Source: JBFMEX01 sp040752215 (GTDB taxonomy: Bacteria; Pseudomonadota; Alphaproteobacteria; Rhizobiales; Hyphomicrobiaceae). Taken from it: a DNA stretch of 64,000 nucleotides. The notes under the pieces are model-generated. The model ran no database searches and was not told where the DNA came from. It saw only the letters and a list, made by a program, of their open reading frames with translations. Of the stretch, positions 7,614 through 15,297 are shown in pieces; the stretch's first letter is position 1; every line of letters starts with the position of its first letter. Both the position numbers and the translations under genes were made by a program. The stretch lies in NCBI GenBank assembly GCA_040752215.1, contig JBFMEX010000053.1, positions 62,001-126,000 on the forward strand, written 5' to 3'.

Positions 7614-8765
7614 CTATCCCAGAAGCGCCGCGCTGAACCGCTCGATGTCGCGCCGGCGGCCCGGATAGCTCGCCTTCAGATCCATCTCGATCAGCGGCAA
7701 TATCGTCATGCGACCGAAGCGCTTCAGGTCCTCGCGCCAGCCATAGCGCTCCGCCGTCGTCATCAGCGAGCGCGCCGCGTCGATATAGTGGCGCCGGCCG
7801 ATCAGCATCTGATCGATCAAGTGGAAGTACCAGGTGAAGTCGAGCGCAATCGTTTCGCCCATCTCCGCCTTCGCCGCTTCGACTCCGTCGGCCAGCACCT
7901 TCAGCACCATGCGCGACAACCGCTCTGGATCGGCAGACGTCGTCTCGATGAAGTGGCCGGCGTCCTTCCCGAAGTGCTCGAAGTCGTGCTTGAACGATGC
8001 GTAGACCGAGGTCGCGGCACTCAACACCTGGATGTTCGGCAGGCCCGGTTTGGCCGCGCCGCTCGTCGCGACCACCGTGACGCCGCTGCCGCATCCGACG
8101 AACAGGTCGGCGAAATGAGTGAGGTACGCGGTCTCGCGCAGGCCGAGCTCGCCACCATGCACGATCTGGCGGGAGGACGTCGCGACCGGCTCGTGGGTGG
8201 AAATGACGAAGCCGATGCGCGGGCGCTCGTCCAGCACCCGCTCGGCGACCGCGACCGCCAGCGCCGGCGTCATGAACGACTGTCCCGACTTGGAGGAGCA
8301 CTCGAACACGACGACCTTGTCGTGTTGGTCGAGCCCGGTGTGCGCCACCCAGCGCCGGGTCCGCTCCCGCTCCTCCTCGGTCAGCGCGATCACGGTCTCC
8401 ACTGGCACGGTGATCGGGCGGGGATAGTTGCGGAACAGCGACGGGCGAACAGTGCCGTCGTAGGTATCGAAATGGCTGGGGCAGATCTGGGTCATGAAGG
8501 CGTGGTCGAACTCGCCGCGACCGACGCGACGCCAGCCCTCCTCCTCGAACGCGCACCAGGCCCGGTTGAGATCGCCCCAGGCCCCGACCGGCACCTCCCA
8601 CACCTCGTCGACGTCGGGATTGTTGTCGATGACCTTGCGACACAGACTCGAGATCGCCCAGGTCAGATGACAGCCGGGGAAGTCGTGCTTGATCTGGTGC
8701 GCGATCGTCGTCGCATACAGGCAATCGCCGTTGGAGCCGAGCTGGCCGAGAAGGATGCGCGTCAT
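7614..8765 (-). CDS. GT9-like (heptosyltransferase-type) glycosyltransferase
   Basis: A 383-residue protein with the layout of the ADP-heptose:LPS heptosyltransferase (GT9, GT-B fold) family. It opens with ILLGQLGSNGDCLYATTIAHQI, as these enzymes do in the acceptor domain, and has a second Rossmann half around VVVFECSSKSGQSFM. The donor-site region LTHFADLFVGCGSGVTVVA corresponds to the family's D-x-G-x-x-H region but has GCGSGVT instead, so donor use may differ. It converges on fcl with a 15-base gap and is the last gene of a minus-strand run reaching back to 15,066. Donor and acceptor are unknown. Confidence 0.6.
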   Translation of the reverse strand: MTRILLGQLGSNGDCLYATTIAHQIKHDFPGCHLTWAISSLCRKVIDNNPDVDEVWEVPVGAWGDLNRAWCAFEEEGWRRVGRGEFDHAFMTQICPSHFDTYDGTVRPSLFRNYPRPITVPVETVIALTEEERERTRRWVAHTGLDQHDKVVVFECSSKSGQSFMTPALAVAVAERVLDERPRIGFVISTHEPVATSSRQIVHGGELGLRETAYLTHFADLFVGCGSGVTVVATSGAAKPGLPNIQVLSAATSVYASFKHDFEHFGKDAGHFIETTSADPERLSRMVLKVLADGVEAAKAEMGETIALDFTWYFHLIDQMLIGRRHYIDAARSLMTTAERYGWREDLKRFGRMTILPLIEMDLKASYPGRRRDIERFSAALLG

Positions 8766-8786
8766 GACTCGTCTTGCTCTCCGCGC

Positions 8787-9734
8787 TCAAATCGTCCGTC
8801 CATGGCACTCCTGGAGAATCCAGGCTGCAACGTCGACCGCGCTCATTTGCGGGCCTGCACCCAGAGTCTCGACGAGCCGGCCGATATCTGCCCTATAGGG
8901 CGAAACGGGCTCGCTGCCGAGGGGGCGCTCGATCGCGACATAGTCGCGCCAGTCGAGACCGGCCCGCCGGAACAGCTCCGCCAGCAGCTCCTCACCCGAC
9001 CAGGTGCGTCCGGTGGCCATGACGTAGTCCCGATTGCGCTCGTCCTCCAGGACGCGGCAGCCGAGCTGCATGTACTCGGCGCTGCTGCCCCAATCGCACA
9101 CGAAATCGAGCGACCGGAGCGAGCCTGCAGGCTTGCGGCCGTCGAGCGCCGCCGCCAGCAGGGCGACCATGCGCGGCAGTACGAAATGCGCCGGTCGCCT
9201 TGGCGATTCGTGATTGAACAGGAACAGCACGCTAGCGCGCACGCGATGATGGACCCGATAATACTCGATCAAGTCGGTCGCCGCGTTCTTGGTGATCGAG
9301 TAGAGGCAGGTCGAGCGCCGCGGCGTGGTCTCGGCGATCACCGTCGGCGGCGGGCTGCCGAACGCCTTGAGCGAGCTGGCGTACAAGAGCCGCGCCTCGG
9401 GAGCCCGCAAGCGCATGTGCTCGAGGCAGAGATGCACCGAGCCGAGGTTGACGGCCAGCGCGTCCTGCCACTTGTCCTCGTAGACGAAGCCCGAGGCCCC
9501 GTGCAGCGCCGCGACATGATAGATGCGGTCCGGAGCGGTTTCGACGAGCACCTCCGCGAGGGCGCCGCCCACCGTGAGGTCGAGCTGGCGATACGTGAAG
9601 CGCGCATGCGGCCCGACGTATCGCGAGGCCTCCTGGCGGCCGAGGCCGATCACCTCGCCGCCCTCAGCCAGCAGGTGCCCGGCCAGATACGAGCCGTCCT
9701 GACCATTGACCCCTATGACGAGCGATCGGCGCAT
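8787..9734 (-). CDS. GDP-mannose 4,6-dehydratase-like SDR
   Basis: A 315-residue extended short-chain dehydrogenase. The N-terminus LVIGVNGQDGSYLAGHLL closely resembles the GITGQDGSYL of GDP-mannose 4,6-dehydratase. ASSLKAFG holds the catalytic Ser region, YSITKNAATDL the YxxxK pair, and FNHESPRRPAHFVLPR the substrate-loop hallmark of GMD. It differs from the canonical gmd at 23,866 by being shorter and lacking the EIYNLAAQSHV block (here RIYHVAALHGASGF). It may dehydrate, reduce or epimerise another NDP-sugar. It sits between a GT9-like gene and a C-methyltransferase, hinting at a modified deoxysugar. Confidence 0.72.
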   Translation of the reverse strand: MRRSLVIGVNGQDGSYLAGHLLAEGGEVIGLGRQEASRYVGPHARFTYRQLDLTVGGALAEVLVETAPDRIYHVAALHGASGFVYEDKWQDALAVNLGSVHLCLEHMRLRAPEARLLYASSLKAFGSPPPTVIAETTPRRSTCLYSITKNAATDLIEYYRVHHRVRASVLFLFNHESPRRPAHFVLPRMVALLAAALDGRKPAGSLRSLDFVCDWGSSAEYMQLGCRVLEDERNRDYVMATGRTWSGEELLAELFRRAGLDWRDYVAIERPLGSEPVSPYRADIGRLVETLGAGPQMSAVDVAAWILQECHGRTI

Positions 9735-9764
9735 GATGGCTGATTGCCTCGAGCCTCCGCCCGC

Positions 9765-11093
9765 CTACAGCCCCAGAATCTGCTCGAGATAGGCGGGCGT
9801 CATCTCGGCCACCTGCAGCTTCTGCTCCAGGTTGCCGGCATCGACGATATCGATCTCCGGCAGCGGGAACAGCATCTTGGTGCCGGCACGTATGGTGGCG
9901 GCCTCGCGCTCCAGGAACTCGCGACGGAAATGCCACGGCAGCACGAGGTAGTAGTCCGGCTTCATCGCCCGCGAGCGCTCCTCGGAGACGATCTTGATGT
10001 TGGTGCCGAGCGTCATCGCGCCATCCTTCTGCGGATTGCGATCGGCGGCATACGGCACCTTGAAGTGGTCGATATTGTACCACTGCAGCAGGACGTTGCC
10101 CTTGGTCGACGCGCCATAGACGTGCACCGTCTCGCCGCGGGCGCGGATCTCGTCCATCAGCCTCGTCATCTCGTCGCGCAGCCGCTCGATGCGATCCTGG
10201 AAGGCGCGATACGGCGCGTCGGTGTCGAGCTGCCACTCGAATTCCATCATCTGCAGGCGGCGGATGTATTGCATCGATTCGCGCGTGTCGTACTCGATGC
10301 AGTCGTCGCGGCACAGATAGCAACGAATGCTGCCGCCGTTGATCGCGTTGAGCTCGACCTTGAACAGGCGGAGACCGGCGGCGCGGGCGATGAACTGGAG
10401 CACCTCGAGGCTGTAGTACTCGAGATGCTCGTGACAGATCGTGTCGAACGAGTTCATCTTCAGCATCAGCGGCATGTAGGACATCTCGACGATCCAGATG
10501 CCGGCCGCGCCGAGCGCATTGCGGATGCTGGTCGCGAACTCGATCGGATCCTCGAGGTCGTAGAACATCGCGATCGAGGTCACGACGTCGAACTTGCGGT
10601 CGCCGAGGCGGGCGCGGCCGAGCGTGCTCGGAAACACCGTGCCGACCACGTTAATCGGCGGCCCGATCTCCTGCGCGATATCGGAGGGATCGAAGCCCCA
10701 GCGCTCGAACTCAGCCGGATAGAAGCCGAGCAGCGTGCCGTCGTTGCAGCCGATGTCCAAGACGCGTTTGTGCTCGGGCTTGACCAGCGAGAGCGCCGAC
10801 TTGACGATGCCTTCGAGGTGGCTGCGCATCGTCTGGTTGGTGCCGGAGCGATACCAGTAGTTGGCGTACAGGATCTCCGGCGGAATCGAGTGGGCGAGCT
10901 GCAGCAGCCCGCAAGCCCCATCCTTGGCTGAGACGTCGCAACGCACCAGCTGGGTCGGCAGCTTGCGCAGCGGCGGGGTCGGCGTGCCGGGTTTCACGAA
11001 CGAGCCCTGGAGGAACTGCGGCTGGAGATCGACGACGGTGGTGAGAGCGGGCGACCCGCACACTCTGCAGGTCTTCTTGTAGCGGATGTGCAT
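9765..11093 (-). CDS. TylC3/NovU-type sugar C-methyltransferase
   Basis: A 442-residue SAM-dependent methyltransferase of the NDP-hexose C-methyltransferase type. The first ~60 residues form the zinc-binding domain (CRVCGSPALTTVVDL, then LVRCDVS and a further Cys), residues ~95-200 hold the SAM fold with VLDIGCNDGTLLGFYP, and the C-terminal third (from about VHVYGASTKGNVLLQW) is the Methyltransf_14 domain. Conserved EMSYMP and CHEHLEYYSL are present. I start it at the ATG at 11093, where MHIRYKKTCRVCG begins. The longer frame to 11225 adds sequence of non-family type. It probably makes a branched-chain deoxysugar for the glycan. Confidence 0.87.
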   Translation of the reverse strand: MHIRYKKTCRVCGSPALTTVVDLQPQFLQGSFVKPGTPTPPLRKLPTQLVRCDVSAKDGACGLLQLAHSIPPEILYANYWYRSGTNQTMRSHLEGIVKSALSLVKPEHKRVLDIGCNDGTLLGFYPAEFERWGFDPSDIAQEIGPPINVVGTVFPSTLGRARLGDRKFDVVTSIAMFYDLEDPIEFATSIRNALGAAGIWIVEMSYMPLMLKMNSFDTICHEHLEYYSLEVLQFIARAAGLRLFKVELNAINGGSIRCYLCRDDCIEYDTRESMQYIRRLQMMEFEWQLDTDAPYRAFQDRIERLRDEMTRLMDEIRARGETVHVYGASTKGNVLLQWYNIDHFKVPYAADRNPQKDGAMTLGTNIKIVSEERSRAMKPDYYLVLPWHFRREFLEREAATIRAGTKMLFPLPEIDIVDAGNLEQKLQVAEMTPAYLEQILGL

Positions 11094-11228
11094 CTCGTCT
11101 CCCGCGCTAACCTGTCCAAGCGTTCCGGAAGGACCACGACCGACGCTTGCCGCGCGGTGGTCCGAGCCTATGACTCGACGCCCCCGCGACCGAACGGTCT
11201 GGGGGTGGGCACAGACTGGTAGCAACAG

Positions 11229-12206
11229 TCATTCCGGGTTGCAACGCTCTTTGGCCCGGGATTGCTTGGCCTCGGTGGCCTTCTGTGCATTGCGGCCGCT
11301 GAGAAACAGGGCGACCCGGCGCACGAGCTCTGCCGGCTGCTCGCGGACCGCGCGCGCCACCGCCCGCAGCAGCGTCGGATAGTCGCGCGCATAGAATGCA
11401 GTCCCTGCGACCTGTGTCCAAATCGAGAAGTTCGCCTCGCGGCGCAGGCGCGGGGAGGCTTGCGGAAAGGCCGCGTCCCGCTTGGCGATCAGTCGCTCCG
11501 CCGCCCGCCAGGTGTCTCGCGACAGACGGCCCCGACGGTTGTAGATGTGAGTCAGGATGGCGTTGACAACCAGGATCTCACCACCCGCCGCGACATAGCG
11601 CAACAGCCACTCCCAATCCTCGAAACGGCGCAGGGTCGTGTCCAGCGGGCCGATCTCCTCGAACACACGGCGCTCGGCCATCAGCGTCGAGCCGGGCCCG
11701 AGACTGCAGCCCTTGATCAGTCCATCGAAGGTCGCTGCGTCCGGCTTGTGGTACCAGTCGATGATCTGACCCTGATCGAGCAGCTCGATGCGAAAGGCGG
11801 TGCAGGAGAGGCGCTCAGCCGGACCGGCAGCGCGAAGCGCGGCATGCTGGGCGGCGAGCTTGCCGGGAAGGAACACGTCGTCGGAGTCGAGAAACGCGAT
11901 GTAGCGCCCGCGCGCCGCTGCGATACCCGTGTTGCGCGCGGCGGCCGCGCCGCCATTGCTCCCGCGCGCCACGATCCGGACGCGGGGGTCGGCGATGGCG
12001 GCAACGATCTCCCGTGTCGTGTCGGTCGAGCCATCGTCGGCGACGACGACCTCGAACGAGGGAAAGTCCTGCGCCAGGACGCTCTCGACGCACCGCGCGA
12101 TCGTCGCCGCCCTGTTGTAGGCCGGAATGACGATGCTGATCTCGACCGGGGCGGCGTCCATGTGCTCATCGGTCGGAGCCTGCCTGTCGGGCCCTTGGCT
12201 CTCCAT
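11229..12206 (-). CDS. Family 2 glycosyltransferase
   Basis: A 325-residue GT-A glycosyltransferase. ISIVIPAYNRAATIARCVESVL begins the nucleotide-sugar fold near residue 23, VVADDGSTDTT is the first acidic site, and FLDSDDVFLPGKL carries the DxD-like metal site. FEDWEWLLR resembles the ED base motif of family 2. The start at the ATG at 12206 is preceded by GAGGGAG. It lies 10 bases after the stop of the next upstream GT2 gene, so the two are co-transcribed. It would add one sugar from an NDP donor to the growing glycan; linkage is unknown. Confidence 0.85.
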   Translation of the reverse strand: MESQGPDRQAPTDEHMDAAPVEISIVIPAYNRAATIARCVESVLAQDFPSFEVVVADDGSTDTTREIVAAIADPRVRIVARGSNGGAAAARNTGIAAARGRYIAFLDSDDVFLPGKLAAQHAALRAAGPAERLSCTAFRIELLDQGQIIDWYHKPDAATFDGLIKGCSLGPGSTLMAERRVFEEIGPLDTTLRRFEDWEWLLRYVAAGGEILVVNAILTHIYNRRGRLSRDTWRAAERLIAKRDAAFPQASPRLRREANFSIWTQVAGTAFYARDYPTLLRAVARAVREQPAELVRRVALFLSGRNAQKATEAKQSRAKERCNPE

Positions 12207-12216
12207 TCGCCCTCCC

Positions 12217-13149
12217 TCACACGCCCGCGGCGCCCGAATGGCGATGGCCAAGACGGCGCCGCAGCAGCCGTCCCGCCTCCGGCAGAACCGCGACCGGCCA
12301 TAGCAGGGAGCCGCGGAAGCCCCTCGCCAGTAGTCCGACCAATGCCGAAGGCGATCGCGCGCGGGCGGCGAGGACGAGCCCGATGAGAACCTCGTGCCCG
12401 TGCCACGCCCGAATGTCGTTGCGGGTCGCTCGGGGCAGATTTTCGCGCGCCAGATAGGCTTCCGCCAGACCGAGCTTCTCCGGAATGCCCTTGAGCAGCG
12501 TCTCGGGCTGCTCGGTGAACGTGAGCGAGCCGGTATGACTGCGATACTCGAGCGCCATGTGCTCGATCGGAAGGAAGCGATGCCCCAGCTCAATGAGCTC
12601 GAGCAGCAGCTTGCGGTCGGCGATCAGGGGATAGTCGAGGTCGAACAGCCCCGTCCGCAACATGACGTCGCGACGGTAGAAGCGACTGTTGGTCAGGATC
12701 GGCCCGGCGAGCAAGGCGCGTAGCGCCGGGTTGGCATGGGCGCTTGCGGGGAACTCGCCGAGCACCCGCCACTCGCCATCCTCTCGACGCGCGAGCCGGG
12801 CCGACAGGCACAGCATATCCACGCCCGGATCCCGCTCGAACGCGTGGGCGACCGCAGACAGCGTCCCCGGCAGAAAGATGTCGTCGGAGTTCAGCAGCCC
12901 GACGATGGTCCCGGTCGCCGCGCGGATGCCCTTGTTGAGGGCGTCGTAGACGCCGCGGTCGCGGCCGGTGAGGACGTGCAAATGCCGGTAGCGGCCGAGC
13001 ACGTCGAGCGTGCCGTCGGTCGATCCGCCGTCGACGACGATGTGCTCGAGCTCGAAGCCGTCCCCTTGCTCCTTCAGCACGCTCTCGATCGCCTCGGCGA
13101 CGAACGCCCGTCGATTGAGCACCGGGGTAATGATGCTGATCTTTTCCAT
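12217..13149 (-). CDS. Family 2 glycosyltransferase
   Basis: A 310-residue GT2 enzyme that begins MEKISIITPVLNRRAFVAEAIE, with VVDGGSTDGTLDVL and GLLNSDDIFLPGT (the DxD-like site) in the first 110 residues. The DGGSTDGT and DRGVYDALNKGI words are shared with WcaE/colanic-acid-type GT2 enzymes. The C-terminal ~100 residues include an amphipathic stretch with clustered Arg (GRLLRRRLGHRH) that could touch the membrane. It is 28 bases from the sulfotransferase gene upstream on this strand and 10 from the GT2 downstream. Confidence 0.85.
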   Translation of the reverse strand: MEKISIITPVLNRRAFVAEAIESVLKEQGDGFELEHIVVDGGSTDGTLDVLGRYRHLHVLTGRDRGVYDALNKGIRAATGTIVGLLNSDDIFLPGTLSAVAHAFERDPGVDMLCLSARLARREDGEWRVLGEFPASAHANPALRALLAGPILTNSRFYRRDVMLRTGLFDLDYPLIADRKLLLELIELGHRFLPIEHMALEYRSHTGSLTFTEQPETLLKGIPEKLGLAEAYLARENLPRATRNDIRAWHGHEVLIGLVLAARARSPSALVGLLARGFRGSLLWPVAVLPEAGRLLRRRLGHRHSGAAGV

Positions 13150-13177
13150 CCCGACCCTCAGCGACTGGTCCGGCTGC

Positions 13178-14089
13178 TCAAGACAACGTGTAACCGAGCG
13201 TTTCCATGAGCGATCCGCACTGGCGCACCACCGCTTCCGCCTCGTGATCCGTCAGCGCTCCCCGCCAGCCATCGCCCATCTGCCGCGGGACACCATCGAA
13301 CCCGCGGATGTTGTTGCCGATCAGGTGCTGGCGGCCAAGCTCGGGCGGCCGCGTCAAGTGCTCGAGCCCAAGTCCCATGAAAGCGAGCAGGCTGGCAAGC
13401 TCCCGCTCGGGCGCCGCCACCAGATCCTCGTAGCGGATCCGATGGACCGGGGTGCGCCCGCGCCAGGGCGCCACGTCACTCAGCCGGCGATGCAGCCTCC
13501 TCCAAAGCCGGCTCGCGCTCGCGATGTCGATCCCGCGCTTCCTCGCCGAGGCTGCGAACGCACGCGGATCTCGGACCAGATGGATGGCGCCATCGATCGG
13601 GAAGCCGCACGCCTGCAGCGAGCCGTACTTGGAGAAGCTCTTCTCGCCGTCGAGAAAGACGCTCTTGGCGTGATAGCGCGTACAATAGTCGACATAGCTT
13701 CGCACCATGCCGGTGAAATCCCGCGCCGCCCCCGGCGCGGCCGCGGACATGACGTTGCGGCCGGTGGCGAAGGCGACCCCCGTCAAGGCCTTGGCGACGA
13801 GCAGGCTGGCGCGCGGGCTCGCCGGCACGAGCCGAGGCGTGGTCGGGAACCAAGCGCCGTTCCACATACCGCCCGTGCGCTCGCTCAGCTGCTTCAACCC
13901 GATCCAGAAATCGCACTCGTCGATCTTGCGGCGGCAGGTGCACGGAAAGCGGTAGTCGCCCTTGGGGCGCGGGTTTCCGTCCCCAGCCGAGCAGATCTGC
14001 GAATGGTTCGACATCAGCGCCGAGAACATCGTAGCGCCATGGAACGAAGGGCAGAGCAGCGCGAAATAGCGTGGCTCCGTCGCCGCCAT
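13178..14089 (-). CDS. Sulfotransferase family protein
   Basis: A 303-residue putative sulfotransferase, the fifth of the island and the only one on the minus strand. CPSFHGATMFSALM (about residues 13-26) sits where the PAPS loop is expected but lacks the usual Lys/Arg-Ser-Gly-Thr pattern, having SFHGAT. HLVRDPRAFAASARK (about 170-184) is a clear 3'-phosphate motif. A Cys cluster CTCRRKIDEC near residues 50-59 might bind metal. I choose the ATG at 14089, whose A is the last base of the preceding stop (TGATG overlap), over the ATG at 14107. The odd loop makes activity less certain. Confidence 0.7.
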   Translation of the reverse strand: MAATEPRYFALLCPSFHGATMFSALMSNHSQICSAGDGNPRPKGDYRFPCTCRRKIDECDFWIGLKQLSERTGGMWNGAWFPTTPRLVPASPRASLLVAKALTGVAFATGRNVMSAAAPGAARDFTGMVRSYVDYCTRYHAKSVFLDGEKSFSKYGSLQACGFPIDGAIHLVRDPRAFAASARKRGIDIASASRLWRRLHRRLSDVAPWRGRTPVHRIRYEDLVAAPERELASLLAFMGLGLEHLTRPPELGRQHLIGNNIRGFDGVPRQMGDGWRGALTDHEAEAVVRQCGSLMETLGYTLS

Positions 14090-15066
14090 CAAATCTCTCG
14101 CTCCCATTCCGGGCTGTAGAGCGGCATCAGCTCCTCGATCGCGTGCGTGCGGCCGGTGGCGACATCGACGACCGGCAGCTTGCGAATGAGCTCCGCCTTG
14201 GCGGTGCCGCGCGTGAAGGTGAGCGTCCCCTCAGCCGAGCGGGAATCGCGATGCCGCGCCGGCCACGACTTGATGCGCGCGATCGACTCGAGGACGGGAC
14301 CAGAAAGATCGTTCCTGACGAAGAAGGCATTGACCCCGTTGGAGTTGGTGCCGACGAAAGTGTAGCTCTTCTCCGCCGCGAGGCGCATGATCGCGGCGAG
14401 CGAGGCGCCGAAATACTGGCCCGAATGATGCGCTTTCAGCCGCTCGAACGCCGGGTCGTAAGGCACGGTGATTGCGTGCCGGTCGCCGAGCACGCCGTTG
14501 ATCTCGCAAATCAGGATCGCGGGGCGCACCGACTGGATCGCCTTCAGCACCCAGTAGTCGTTGCCGTCGATATCGACGCTCAAAATGCCGAGTTCGCCGG
14601 CGAACCCGTTGTCGCGAATGAGCGCGTCGATGTTCTCTGCGGTGACGAACGCGCTGACGGCGACGAGATCGTGCATCCAGTAGAGCTGCTCGTTGCGCAA
14701 GTGGGCCATGTGGTCGGAGCTGCCGTCGATCACGAGCCCGCGCCAGCCCCGGCTCTGCAGCAGGAAACGCGTATTGGCCTCGGTGAAGTTCTCGACCCCG
14801 AACTCGACGAACGAGCGCGGGATGCCCGGCAACTTGTGGCACAGCCATTCGATGATGCCGTCCTCGCCCCACTGCGAGGAGACGCGGAACTCGACGTCGG
14901 CGAGCGTATCGATCCGTTCCATCTGGCGCACCTGGCGCGCGGCGATCTGGCCGGACAGCAGCAGCTGGCGCTCGAAGTTCCGGCCCATCGCGGCGAATGC
15001 TCTTCTCTGCGAGCTTTGCAGCTGATCGAAACCGGCGGCGAACACTTGGCGGATGCGGCTGAGCAT
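14089..15066 (-). CDS. FkbM-related methyltransferase
   Basis: A 325-residue protein. SFVEFGVENFTEANTRFLL (near residue 90) matches the motif I region of FkbM-type SAM-dependent methyltransferases, GLVIDGSSDHM follows as the second strand, and LGILSVDIDGNDYWVLKAI corresponds to the catalytic-region FLKIDVEG block. The N-terminal ~80 residues are helical and not recognised. It would O-methylate a sugar or lipid-linked glycan. It starts at the ATG at 15066 and its stop overlaps the next gene by one base. It is transcribed divergently from the large GT2 fusion at 15,298 across 231 bases with no other clear gene. Confidence 0.7.
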   Translation of the reverse strand: MLSRIRQVFAAGFDQLQSSQRRAFAAMGRNFERQLLLSGQIAARQVRQMERIDTLADVEFRVSSQWGEDGIIEWLCHKLPGIPRSFVEFGVENFTEANTRFLLQSRGWRGLVIDGSSDHMAHLRNEQLYWMHDLVAVSAFVTAENIDALIRDNGFAGELGILSVDIDGNDYWVLKAIQSVRPAILICEINGVLGDRHAITVPYDPAFERLKAHHSGQYFGASLAAIMRLAAEKSYTFVGTNSNGVNAFFVRNDLSGPVLESIARIKSWPARHRDSRSAEGTLTFTRGTAKAELIRKLPVVDVATGRTHAIEELMPLYSPEWEREI

Positions 15067-15297
15067 GCTTTTTTTTCCGGGGCAATGGAGGCTCGGCCGA
15101 GCCCCGCAAGCGCGGCAGGACCCCGAGGTCGCATGCCACAGCGCAACGTGCCGTGTCCAGCGCCAACCGGCCTCCAAGCCGATCGATCCACCTTTACCAG
15201 CCGGGGTCGGGCTGCTACCAAGGCCCGCCCTGCCCGCCGCCACCGGAGCGGCCGCGCGCCGGGAGACGAGCAATGCGGCTCAGCGAGTGCTCTGGCG

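Noticed and set aside
11564..11571. GTTGACAA within the GT2 gene
   Set aside because: Internal to a coding sequence, wrong orientation, and no partner element.
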